From Frankiales bacterium (lineage in GTDB: Bacteria > Actinomycetota > Actinomycetes > Mycobacteriales > SCTD01), in NCBI GenBank assembly GCA_025465465.1, contig JAODND010000007.1:1-55101 (forward strand): a stretch of 55,101 bases of DNA. Reading direction: 5' to 3'. Every line of letters starts with the position of its first letter. Position 1 is the first letter of the stretch. Of this stretch, positions 21,801 through 27,980 are shown piece after piece. The notes below the pieces were generated by a model, which did no database searches, was not told the origin of the DNA, and saw only the letters and a list, made by a program, of their open reading frames with translations. A program made the translations under genes and the position numbers.

Positions 21801-22388
21801 ACCGGTCTGGTGCAGCAGGCCCGTGGTCGAGCCGTCACCGCCGACGAGTTCCCGTCACCGGACGACGACGCCTACCTGATGATGGCGGTCACCCTGCACG
21901 GCTGCATGCTGTCGGAGGCGCTGCACGGCCCGCGGGAGGCGGCCGAGGCCGCGGCCGCGGCCATGCGTCGCGCCTACAACGGTGACCAGTTCGACGACCT
22001 CGAGGTGTTCTGGGCCCCCGTCGTCGAGCTCCAGCTGCGGGCTGGAGCCCTCGACGAGGCGTCGTCGCTGCTGTCGCTCGCCGACCCGCTTTCCGGGTTT
22101 CGGGCTCGCACGCTCACCCGAGCCCAGCGCGCCAGGTTGACCGGTTTGGTCGCCCTTGCTCGAGGCGAGGACCCAGAGGTCCACCTGCGGACCGCCGAGC
22201 ACGAGTTCGCGGCCTACGGCGCGCCCTTCTACCTGGCATGCACGAGGTCCGAGCTCGGGACGTGGCTCCGGGCGCGAGGGCGCGAGCCCGAGGCAGCGCC
22301 CCTCCTCGCGCAGGCACGCGCGGCCTTTGAGGAGCTCGGCGCCACGGCCTATGTCGCGGCGATGGAGCGGGCCCCGGTGACCGTCTAG
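18870..22388 (+). CDS. Zinc-ribbon, class III adenylate/guanylate cyclase, AAA-type ATPase, helical-repeat protein
   Basis: An 1172-residue multidomain signalling protein. Residues 1-52 hold two C-x2-C zinc ribbons (C7/C10, C21/C24, then a second set). Residues about 70-245 are a class III cyclase catalytic domain with metal aspartates in L-F-G-D81 and F-I-G-D125-A-V-M-A-V-W and the conserved N196 (V-N-T-A-A-R). Residues about 265-560 are an AAA/STAND ATPase with Walker A G-V-A-G-I-G-K302-S. The remaining about 500 residues are TPR-like helical repeats. It resembles Rv1358-type cyclase-ATPase proteins. The GTG start could alternatively be 18876. The MFS gene with a cyclic-nucleotide domain begins 12 bp downstream. 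Confidence 0.9.
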   Translation: MGVPQACAACHAANPTTAKFCQECGAALARACPACGHPASGGKFCGECGAPLAAAAVSVAAPVARPDPVSERRTTSVLFGDLVSFTTLSEQRDPEQVRELLSSYFAVARTVVGRYGGTLEKFIGDAVMAVWGVPVAHEDDAERAVRAGMDLAAEVAALGVSVGAPGLAMRVGVVTGSVAVTLGAINEGMVAGDAVNTAARVQSAAEPGSVWVDGETRGLTAAAVAFSDMGDHVLKGKAEPVRLFRADAVVAARGGAQRVDGLEAPMTGRDAAMRQVKELFHTTEQDGRARLVVVKGVAGIGKSRLGWEFEKYVDGLTTDVMWHRGRSLSYGDGVGFWGFAEMVRSRLGLLESDDRDEVEAKVREGVMRAAATAEEAAWLTPRVSALLTGGDRVVAFERTDLFAAWTTFLERVGEDQPVVLLFEDTQHADAALLDLIEHLLEASRARLFVLLLTRPELLDGRPSLVVSRRAAVIELEPLDDVAMTALVGGLVDDLPVRARSALVARAEGVPLYAVETVRSLIDRDAVQAREGRYVYVDADGSKVDLDQLAAPTSLQTLIAARLDALSPLERRAVQDASVLGLSFREEGLTALCDLSRHDLDNALDGLVRKGVVETQVDPRSPELGSYRFLQALVREVAYSTLSRKDRRSRHLAAAAHLEGLGQELAEGWAGIIAQHLLDALDVSADDDPERAALSGRARALLRSAAARADGLGSPAEALRCYVAVLDLDPTSEELAEVQAAAAEAAVKSGELVLGEQLAAKGIVGLRQLGRDVEAAVTLALQGRALVAMGRPLEALELLLPEVERLRGRKEAELAMLKVVGGLSSCYRITGQSEQHQRSVLEGIRLAERIGDPAELVKALGGVGIMLLDAGCATASRALLERGAEIARQNHLLTELGRSLSNLLSEIYLNDLGAAAGMAHEALDVSRRAGDNALTETSLLNASFTRWLVGDWSLMLDEAAEWIANNPESATNGCFGFLTGLVQQARGRAVTADEFPSPDDDAYLMMAVTLHGCMLSEALHGPREAAEAAAAAMRRAYNGDQFDDLEVFWAPVVELQLRAGALDEASSLLSLADPLSGFRARTLTRAQRARLTGLVALARGEDPEVHLRTAEHEFAAYGAPFYLACTRSELGTWLRARGREPEAAPLLAQARAAFEELGATAYVAAMERAPVTV

Positions 22389-22400
22389 ATGGAGGTCTAG

Positions 22401-24092
22401 GTGGAGGGCGGCCGCGCGCGATACCGGGATGCACTGGCAGTCCGGGACTACCGGCTCCTCGTGACCTCCTTCGTCGCCGACCAGCTCGGCAGCTGGGCCT
22501 ACAACGTCGTCCTGATCGCGTACCTCTTCGAGCGCACCCACTCGGTGACCTACCTGACCGTCGCGGGATTCGTCCGCTTCACCCCTGGCCTGGTGCTCTC
22601 GCCGTACGCCGGGGTCCTCGCCGACCGCTACGAGCGGACCAACGTGATGCTCGCCGGGGTCCTCGTCGCGTTCGTGACCATGACCGGCCTCACCCTCGTG
22701 GTCGTCAACGACGGACCCATCCCGCTGCTCCTCGCGTTCTCCTGCCTGACCGCCTGTGCGTCCACCGTCAACCGGCCGGCGGCGTCGGCGCTCACCCCCG
22801 ACCTCATCGGGGAGAAGGACCTGGCCGCGGCGAACTCGCTGATGGCCGTCCTCGAGAACCTCATGGTCGTGCTCGGTCCGGCGCTGGGCGGGTTGTTCCT
22901 GCTGGCCGGCTCGACGGCAGTCGGCTTCGAGGCCAATGCTCTGAGCTTTCTCGTCGCCGGGCTCGCCATCAGCCGCATCCGGACGAGGAGCCACGGGGCC
23001 ATCGAGGAAGCAACCGACTCGCCGATCCAGGTCCTGACGAGCGGGGCTCGGGCGCTGATCGCCCAACCGGTGGCGCTGACGCTGGTGCTCTTCTGCTGCC
23101 TGGACACCGTGGTGTTCGGTGTCAGCACCGTGCTGTACATCCCGATGAGCGAGCGGTTCGGCACCGGCTCGGAGGGCTACAGCTATCTGCTGATCGCCGC
23201 CGCTCTGGGAGGGGTGCTCGTCGGCGGGCTGGTCAACCGCCTCTCCGGTACGGGACGGCTCGCGCCCATCATCTTGGGCGGCATGCTGCTGCTCGCGCTG
23301 CCCTATGCCGCGACGGTGCTGACCCATGACCGCTACGTCGGCTTCCTGTTGCAGGTCGTCGCCGGTGCAGGCATGGTCATGGTCGACGTCCTGGCCATCA
23401 CGGCACTGCAGCGCGACGTGCCCAAGGCGGCGCTCGGCCGGGTGTTCGGGGTCTTCGAGTCGCTCATCCCCGGATCGGTCATCGTCGGCAGCCTCATCAC
23501 GGCCCCCTTGCTGAACACCTACGGGTTGACCACGACCTTGCTCATCATCGGCTTCGGCATCTCCGCCATCTCCCTGCTGGCCCTCCCGCCGGTGCTGCGG
23601 GCCGACCGCAGCTCCGCGCTCGTGGCGGCCGCCCTGCGGCCGCGGGTGGCCCTGCTCGAGGTGCTCGACCTGTTTGCCGCCGCCAGCCGACCGGCACTCG
23701 AGCGGCTCGCCGCGAGCGTCGAGATCGTCGAGCTGCCAGCCGATTCCGTCGTCATGCGCGAAGGGGATGCAGCCGACGCGCTCTGGGTGCTGGTCACCGG
23801 TGAGGTGGGGGTCTCGGCCGTCGGCGAGGGCCGGCGGTCGCATCGCCTGCGCACCCTGGGACCGCGCAGCTACCTGGGCGAGATCGGCCTGATCCGCAAC
23901 CTGCCACGCACCGCCACGGTCAGCACTCTGGAGCCGTGCCTGCTGTGGCGCATCCCCGGTGAGGACTTCCTCGCGGCGGTCGAGGCCGGCAGCGCCAGCA
24001 GCAGCCTGCTCACCGGCATGTCCTCGCGGCTCGCGCGCTCCCACCCACGCCTCGCGCTCGAACCGGCCCCCGTCGCCGCGCTCGCCGGCTGA
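22401..24092 (+). CDS. MFS transporter with C-terminal cyclic-nucleotide-binding domain
   Basis: A 563-residue protein. Residues about 10-400 have some ten to twelve hydrophobic helices and the MFS loop D-R-Y-E-R between helices 2 and 3. Residues about 415-540 are a Crp-type cNMP-binding domain with an intact phosphate-binding cassette, G-E-I-G-L-I-R-N-L-P-R-T-A-T-V. The Glu and Arg that bind the cyclic phosphate are both present. It follows the cyclase gene by 12 bp, so the transporter is probably gated by the nucleotide made by its operon partner. The substrate is unknown. Confidence 0.9.
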   Translation: MEGGRARYRDALAVRDYRLLVTSFVADQLGSWAYNVVLIAYLFERTHSVTYLTVAGFVRFTPGLVLSPYAGVLADRYERTNVMLAGVLVAFVTMTGLTLVVVNDGPIPLLLAFSCLTACASTVNRPAASALTPDLIGEKDLAAANSLMAVLENLMVVLGPALGGLFLLAGSTAVGFEANALSFLVAGLAISRIRTRSHGAIEEATDSPIQVLTSGARALIAQPVALTLVLFCCLDTVVFGVSTVLYIPMSERFGTGSEGYSYLLIAAALGGVLVGGLVNRLSGTGRLAPIILGGMLLLALPYAATVLTHDRYVGFLLQVVAGAGMVMVDVLAITALQRDVPKAALGRVFGVFESLIPGSVIVGSLITAPLLNTYGLTTTLLIIGFGISAISLLALPPVLRADRSSALVAAALRPRVALLEVLDLFAAASRPALERLAASVEIVELPADSVVMREGDAADALWVLVTGEVGVSAVGEGRRSHRLRTLGPRSYLGEIGLIRNLPRTATVSTLEPCLLWRIPGEDFLAAVEAGSASSSLLTGMSSRLARSHPRLALEPAPVAALAG

Positions 24093-24139
24093 GCCCACTG
24101 AGCCGGGCACAGCCAGGCACAGCCAGGCAGAATGGCCTG

Positions 24140-24274
24140 ATGCAGCTCCCTGTCATGCCGCCCGTCTCCCCGATGCTCGCGAAGTCGGTGCCGGACGTGC
24201 CAGAAGGCGACTTCCTGTACGAGCCCAAGTGGGACGGGTTCCGTCGATTTTGCTGGTGTGCGACGGGCACCTAG
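24140..24274 (+). pseudogene. Displaced native 5' end of the DNA ligase gene
   Basis: The ATG opens 35 codons with the ligase N-terminus (L-P-V-M-P-P-V-S-P-M-L-A-K, ending E-P-K-W-D-G-F-R). The next nine codons come from the integrated element and end at TAG 24,274. It matches the intact ligase start at 48,596 at 21 of the first 27 residues, and then identically through the 23-bp repeat. It still follows the native upstream region (47 bp after the MFS gene) but can make only a 44-residue stub. Confidence 0.93.
24221..24243 (+). repeat. attL core, 23-bp direct repeat
   Basis: The sequence from GAGCCCAAG to GGGTTCCG is identical, base for base, to 48,677-48,699. The flanks differ on both sides. 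It encodes E-P-K-W-D-G-F plus the first two bases of Arg, the ligase adenylation motif. It marks the left end of the integrated element. Confidence 0.93.
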
Positions 24275-24289
24275 GCACTACTTCCGATA

Positions 24290-24323
24290 TTGGAGGCCCC
24301 GTGCGCATCCACAGGGCCTCCAA
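24290..24323 (-). terminator. Hairpin after the DUF3892 gene
   Basis: Perfect 10-bp arms (TTGGAGGCCC / GGGCCTCCAA) separated by 14 nt, starting 7 bp past the DUF3892 stop and about 47 bp inside attL. There is no T-run, as is common for actinobacterial hairpin terminators. It may also shield the element from transcription entering through the ligase stub. Confidence 0.6.
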
Positions 24324-24329
24324 CACGGG

Positions 24330-24611
24330 TCAGAAAGACGGCAGGCTGAGCAGGTTGTTGCCCCACTGGCCGTCGGCGTAGGTCTGGACGTACGCCACGC
24401 CGTTCGCCGGATGCACCGTGTGGACCTTGGCGTAGGTCGTGCCGCTTCCTGTGTGGGCAACACCGCCCTTGTTGTCGATCCAGTCAACGAGCTCGGCCCG
24501 CGTAATCTGGTTCGTCTCTCCGTTGCTGTCACTGACCCACTTCAGATCCGTGATGTGCTGGTGGTGGGAGCCACCCGCGGATAGGCGCTTTTTGGTGATC
24601 TTGATACTCAT
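24330..24611 (-). CDS. DUF3892 protein
   Basis: A 93-residue protein matching DUF3892, a small domain with the opening I-T-K-K-R and later I-T-R-A-E-L-V-D-W-I and G-G-V-A-H-T. AAGGAG lies about 11 nt before the ATG. It is the first element gene inside attL. DUF3892 proteins occur widely as small accessory genes; no function is established. Confidence 0.75.
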   Translation of the reverse strand: MSIKITKKRLSAGGSHHQHITDLKWVSDSNGETNQITRAELVDWIDNKGGVAHTGSGTTYAKVHTVHPANGVAYVQTYADGQWGNNLLSLPSF

Positions 24612-24673
24612 GAGTTGTACGTTCTCCTTGCGGAAGTAGTGCTTGCTCTCAAGGGGCGGTTCTGGTTCCCGTA

Positions 24674-24705
24674 GGAGGCCCTCGTTGTCAGAGACGAGGG
24701 CCTCC
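24674..24705. repeat. 12-bp inverted repeat (hairpin)
   Basis: Perfect arms GGAGGCCCTCGT / ACGAGGGCCTCC with an 8-nt loop. It lies upstream of the DUF3892 start, on the leader side of that gene, and shares GGAGGCC with the terminator at 24,290. It could be a terminator for leftward transcription or a leader structure. Confidence 0.6.
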
Positions 24706-24800
24706 GCGTGTCGCTACCGCATCGCGGCCTGCGAACTGTCTACTGTTACTTGACAGTTGAGGCGGACCCCGAGGTTCGGCGGCGCCGGACATGCTGAACT

Positions 24801-24819
24801 CCCCTCGCCCGGCGAGGGG
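24801..24819. repeat. Near-continuous 9-bp palindrome
   Basis: CCCCTCGCC and GGCGAGGGG are separated by one base. This is a compact dyad consistent with a protein-binding site or a tight hairpin. Confidence 0.5.
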
Positions 24820-24925
24820 AAGGAGCGCCGGGACTTCTAATGTGGCTCCAAAGCGGAGACCACTCCTCACTACACCACGAGCGCACTAGCCAACCCGCTA
24901 CGACACGCCGTCCGCACCACGCCGA

Positions 24926-25139
24926 TCAGGCGTCCCGCACTGCTTCGGCGACTCGCTGTGCGAGCAGCGGCGGATGAGAGTTGCCCGCGAGGTATTGGGC
25001 GCTGTCGCGTGCGCCGACGAACTCGAAGCTGTCGGGGAAGGTGAGCAGCCACTTGAGCTCTGGGAGCCGCAGGTCGGCGGTTCTCCCAATGGAAGGGGCC
25101 GACGTGGGAGCCGGGCTGCGCTTCGACCTCGACCCTAGA
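24926..25139 (-). pseudogene. C-terminal remnant of a DNA (cytosine-5) methyltransferase, frameshifted
   Basis: Read on the minus strand, the upstream part gives G-P-F-H-W-E-N-R, a block seen in many C5-cytosine methyltransferases. A one-base frame change then gives R-L-P-E-L-K-W-L, F-P-D-S-F-E-F-V-G and G-N-S-H-P-P-L-L-A, the motif IX-X region, ending at a stop at 24,926. The N-terminal catalytic part (P-C motif) is absent; the upstream boundary abuts the end of the next gene. It is therefore a decayed fragment of about 70 codons. Confidence 0.75.
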
Positions 25140-25141
25140 CG

Positions 25142-25720
25142 TCAGCCGAGGTTGCTCTCCAGGTCGAGCGGGGGTTCGAGAAACATCAACGCCAATCCCG
25201 CCACTGCCTTGACGGCGTACCCGCGTTGTTCCAGAGCGGCGTGAACCGCTGCCCTGCGTGACGCGGGCAGCCATGGGGTCGGCTGGTAGTCGATGCCGGA
25301 GGCATTGTCGGGGAGCAGGAAGCGCCGAGCAAGGTCTGGCAGGTCTTGGGTGAGGAAGTCGGCTGTGAGTTCGCGGGGGTTGGGTTTCCAGAGCCGCCAG
25401 TCATCGGCACCGAAGAAGTCCTCGGCATCGAAGATGTCCCCGTCCGACCCGGTGAAGCCAGCCTTTCCGTCCTGCCGTTCGAGGTACATCGGCAGCCGCT
25501 CCTCCACGAGTTGGCGGGCACTCTCGTCGGCTCGGGCGTGCCCGAGGGTCATCGCGCAGGCGAGGGTGGAGTAGGTCTGAAGGCTCTCCAGCGCGACCGG
25601 CTGCGGGATGGCGAGGAGGGTCTCGCCGTCGAGGTCGACGTCGGTCACAACAAGTCGTCCCTCGGCCTGCGACTGTCGGTACTTGGCGCGGTTGGCAGCC
25701 ACGCTTTCGCGTGAGGGCAT
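25142..25720 (-). CDS. Hypothetical protein, 192 aa
   Basis: I prefer the ATG at 25720 (peptide starting M-P-S-R-E-S-V-A-A-N-R) because codons further upstream look non-coding. It is acidic and soluble, with D-I-F-D-A-E-D-F-F-G-A-D-D-W in the middle, P-W-L-P-A-S-R-R-A-A-V-H-A near the C-terminus, and no recognised domain. It lies between the methyltransferase remnant and the PLD/EVE-like gene, so it may be a partner in a modification or defence module. That is only suggested by position. Confidence 0.65.
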   Translation of the reverse strand: MPSRESVAANRAKYRQSQAEGRLVVTDVDLDGETLLAIPQPVALESLQTYSTLACAMTLGHARADESARQLVEERLPMYLERQDGKAGFTGSDGDIFDAEDFFGADDWRLWKPNPRELTADFLTQDLPDLARRFLLPDNASGIDYQPTPWLPASRRAAVHAALEQRGYAVKAVAGLALMFLEPPLDLESNLG

Positions 25721-25940
25721 CGATGCTCCAGAGTCATGGACCCCGATGTGCTGGCGCTGGTGATCCCGTCTTGCCGGCACCAGGTGGCGTCGGCCAGCTC
25801 CTCCTGCGGAAAGCACCCCAGACGGGCCGGGGTTGCTGCACACCAAGCCGCAGGGCTACGCGGTGTGCTCTTGAGCTACCAGAATTCTACGCTGGCCGCA
25901 GCGTCTCGGCGAGGCGTTACCAGCCGGGCATACTCCCACC

Positions 25941-26939
25941 ATGGGTGTCGACGCGGGGGCCTTGCTAACGAGCTTGCAGCAGCCCCTGATGATCGCCGCA
26001 GCGAACGCGACGTCGGTCCAGATCTGCAGCCCGTTCATCGGTCATCGAACGGCTGCCGACCTGGCTGCCATCGCCGAGAACTCGGGGGGCTCGTCGTGGC
26101 GGTTGCTTACCTGGCTCAGACCCGCCGCCGCCGCTCATGGGTCGCTGAGCCTCGAAGGACTAGGCAAGCTGCTGAAGGCCGGCGTCGACATGGCGGACCT
26201 GCCACGCCTGCACGCCAAGCTCTTCCTGTTCGACGGGGCCGTGGGGTTCGCCGGCTCTGCGAACCTCACGCTGTCAGGACTTGGCGGCATCCAGCATCCC
26301 AACCATGAACTCTCCGTGGTGTTGGCCGAAGCGCAGCGCGCTGCCGCGTCGATGACGTTCGAGTCGTGGTGGTCGATGGCGAAGCCGGTCACGACGACAT
26401 CGCTGTCGGCATGCGCGAAGGACGCCGCTCGCATCAAGGTCGTGCTCAAGGATGAGATCACGGACGCACCGTCGAGCAGGACCGGGGACGCGGATGCGTT
26501 GCTTGAGCACGCCCTGCATCACCATGTCTGGGTGAAGGCCGAGTACCTCGATGAGCATCAGGCCGACCAGCCACGCGAAGAGAGCCGGCCTTGGATCGCC
26601 AGTCCCCGGTCAGGTCGTCCCGGCTTCAATCTGGGCGATCTCATCCTGCTGTACGCCAAGTCGACCGGCAGGTGCAACGTCGTCGTGGAGGCGACCGAGC
26701 CGAGCCGTCTGGACGTGCCATGGCTAAAGGCCCGAGGCATCTCCGACGAGAGCGCAGAACGCTGGCCGTGGGTCACGCCAGTCACCATGCGCCTGCAGGT
26801 GCCGATCCGCGAGGGCGTTCCGCTCGCGGTCCTGGGCATGTCGGGCCGCTCGTTGCAGCCGGGTCATCGACGGATGCCCGTCGGCGGTCTCGCCACTGCA
26901 TTGAACTTCATGTGCGGCGGGGCCAGCCTCGAACTCTGA
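25941..26939 (+). CDS. PLD-family nuclease with EVE/PUA-like C-terminal domain
   Basis: A 332-residue protein. One HKD motif, H91-x-K93-x4-D98 followed by G105-S106-x-N108, identifies an N-terminal phospholipase D superfamily domain (about 5-170), like single-motif nucleases that act as dimers. The C-terminal part (about 195-332) reads like an EVE/PUA-type fold: G-D-L-I-L-L-Y-A-K, V-V-E-A-T-E, W-P-W-V and G-R-S-L-Q-P-G-H-R-R. Such domains sense modified bases. Together with the neighbouring cytosine methyltransferase remnant this suggests a modification-dependent nuclease. The C-terminal assignment is moderate confidence. Confidence 0.7.
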   Translation: MGVDAGALLTSLQQPLMIAAANATSVQICSPFIGHRTAADLAAIAENSGGSSWRLLTWLRPAAAAHGSLSLEGLGKLLKAGVDMADLPRLHAKLFLFDGAVGFAGSANLTLSGLGGIQHPNHELSVVLAEAQRAAASMTFESWWSMAKPVTTTSLSACAKDAARIKVVLKDEITDAPSSRTGDADALLEHALHHHVWVKAEYLDEHQADQPREESRPWIASPRSGRPGFNLGDLILLYAKSTGRCNVVVEATEPSRLDVPWLKARGISDESAERWPWVTPVTMRLQVPIREGVPLAVLGMSGRSLQPGHRRMPVGGLATALNFMCGGASLEL

Positions 26940-27019
26940 TCCGCCTGGGTGCATGGGTGGTCTGGTCTTCAAGAAGGCGCGCATGCTGATTGTGTTCAAT
27001 CACCGCGCCGTCGAGGTGT

Positions 27020-27487
27020 TCAGCGGTACTGCCGTAACTGGGCGGCACGGATCTGCTCGCGTTCATGATCGGGTAGAGGCACGACGACCGTCTCGATCCC
27101 GAAGTGGCTGAAGGCGCTCGCCGACCAGGCCCGAGTTGAGACGAAGGGCGCAGCAGCGAAGTCGTCGCTGAATAGCAGCACGAGCCTCGCCAGTCCTGAC
27201 AACAGGGTGGCGCCGTAGGCCAGCTTCAGTGCGTCGCCAACGATCTTCTTCTTCTGCGCCGCCTTGGGCGGACCCTGATGCGCCCACGCCTCGACCAGAA
27301 GTCCAGGTCGGCCATCTTCGGGTGCGATGCCCGCGTCGAACTCCATCCGCGCTCCCGAGGGAGTGCGCACGACGAATGGGCGTTGGAGTGGCATTTCAAT
27401 CTGTAGCTGGTACAAGTCGAGCATCAGCCCCTCGGCACGGCGTTGCGCACTGCTGTCGCCGGCGTGCAGTGCCGGTTCCTCGGTCAC
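27020..27487 (-). CDS. Hypothetical nuclease-like protein, 155 aa
   Basis: A soluble alpha/beta protein with F-D-A-G-I (D51), L-L-V-E-A-W-A-H-Q-G (E66) and K-K-K-I-V-G-D-A-L-K-L. This layout resembles a degenerate PD-(D/E)XK nuclease core, followed by a hydrophobic strand (L-V-L-L-F-S-D-D). I cannot confirm the family. It overlaps the upstream 58-residue gene by 4 nt (ATGA) and so is translationally coupled to it. Confidence 0.6.
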   Translation of the reverse strand: MTEEPALHAGDSSAQRRAEGLMLDLYQLQIEMPLQRPFVVRTPSGARMEFDAGIAPEDGRPGLLVEAWAHQGPPKAAQKKKIVGDALKLAYGATLLSGLARLVLLFSDDFAAAPFVSTRAWSASAFSHFGIETVVVPLPDHEREQIRAAQLRQYR

Positions 27488-27660
27488 GTGTGAGGTCCGT
27501 GGAACGGGTAGTCACCTGCCAGCCAGCGGACGAAGATCTGGCTGCGGTCGACGTAGGTCCGCACCGTGGTCTCCTTCAGCCCCGCACGCCGGGCGTCCGC
27601 CTCGAACCGCTCCAGCTCACGCTGGAGGTCGTCCACCGTCCACGCCACTGTCTCAGCCAT
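27484..27660 (-). CDS. Small helical protein resembling a recombinase core-binding (SAM-like) domain
   Basis: A 58-residue protein from ATG 27660 (27666 also possible). L-K-E-T-T-V-R-T-Y-V-D-R and F-V-R-W-L-A-G-D-Y resemble the N-terminal core-binding domain of tyrosine recombinases, but there is no catalytic domain. It is the first gene of a coupled pair with the nuclease-like protein, so a DNA-binding, antitoxin-like or specificity role is possible. Confidence 0.6.
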   Translation of the reverse strand: MAETVAWTVDDLQRELERFEADARRAGLKETTVRTYVDRSQIFVRWLAGDYPFHGPHT

Positions 27661-27980
27661 ACGCACAGGGTGGCAGGTCAGCCTGTCATCGGAGCCGCTT
27701 CGACTGGCTCCACCGTGAGCACGTCGCCGCCAACGAGTCGTCTCACGACGACGCGGCGGGCGTTACCATCACCACGACGGTCTGGCGAAGGACAACGAGC
27801 CCGACGTTGAGGATTGCGCTCCTTGGCTGCTCTCCTGCTCGACGTTCGCGTCTTGGCAGTTGAAGACCTGTGTCTGGCAGGCGTCGAGGGTGATCGTCGC
27901 GCCTTGCAGGTCGGATGCTGTCGTCCCGTTCACATGGGCGCTGCTGGCCAGCCGCGGCCTTGCTCCTCGGGCGGGGACGT
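27661..27980. other. Intergenic stretch, no confident gene
   Basis: The only candidate is a minus-strand frame at 27,769-27,984 that begins at GTGA on the stop of the zinc-ribbon gene and would make about 71 residues with two cysteines (L-D-A-C and F-N-C-Q). It has no family match I recognise and could be the tail of a longer ancestral gene. Confidence 0.4.

Larger units (their letters stand above)
24612..24925. other. Intergenic stretch with two hairpins, no gene seen
   Basis: Between the DUF3892 start and the methyltransferase remnant I find no credible reading frame. It holds the two inverted repeats listed separately (24,674-24,705 and 24,801-24,819) and a relatively A/T-rich patch around 24,740-24,760. 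Confidence 0.6.

Noticed and set aside
21855..24110. Long minus-strand open frame opposite the cyclase and MFS genes
   Set aside because: It spans two clear genes in antisense and has low-complexity composition typical of GC-rich shadows.
24140..24274. The short ligase stub as a separate functional small gene
   Set aside because: Its sequence is the N-terminus of the ligase up to the repeat and then unrelated element DNA with an immediate stop.
24870..25274. Minus-strand frame of 134 codons as an intact gene
   Set aside because: Only its middle part makes sense (G-P-F-H-W-E-N-R of a C5 methyltransferase), and the next motifs are in another frame, so it was recorded as a frameshifted remnant.
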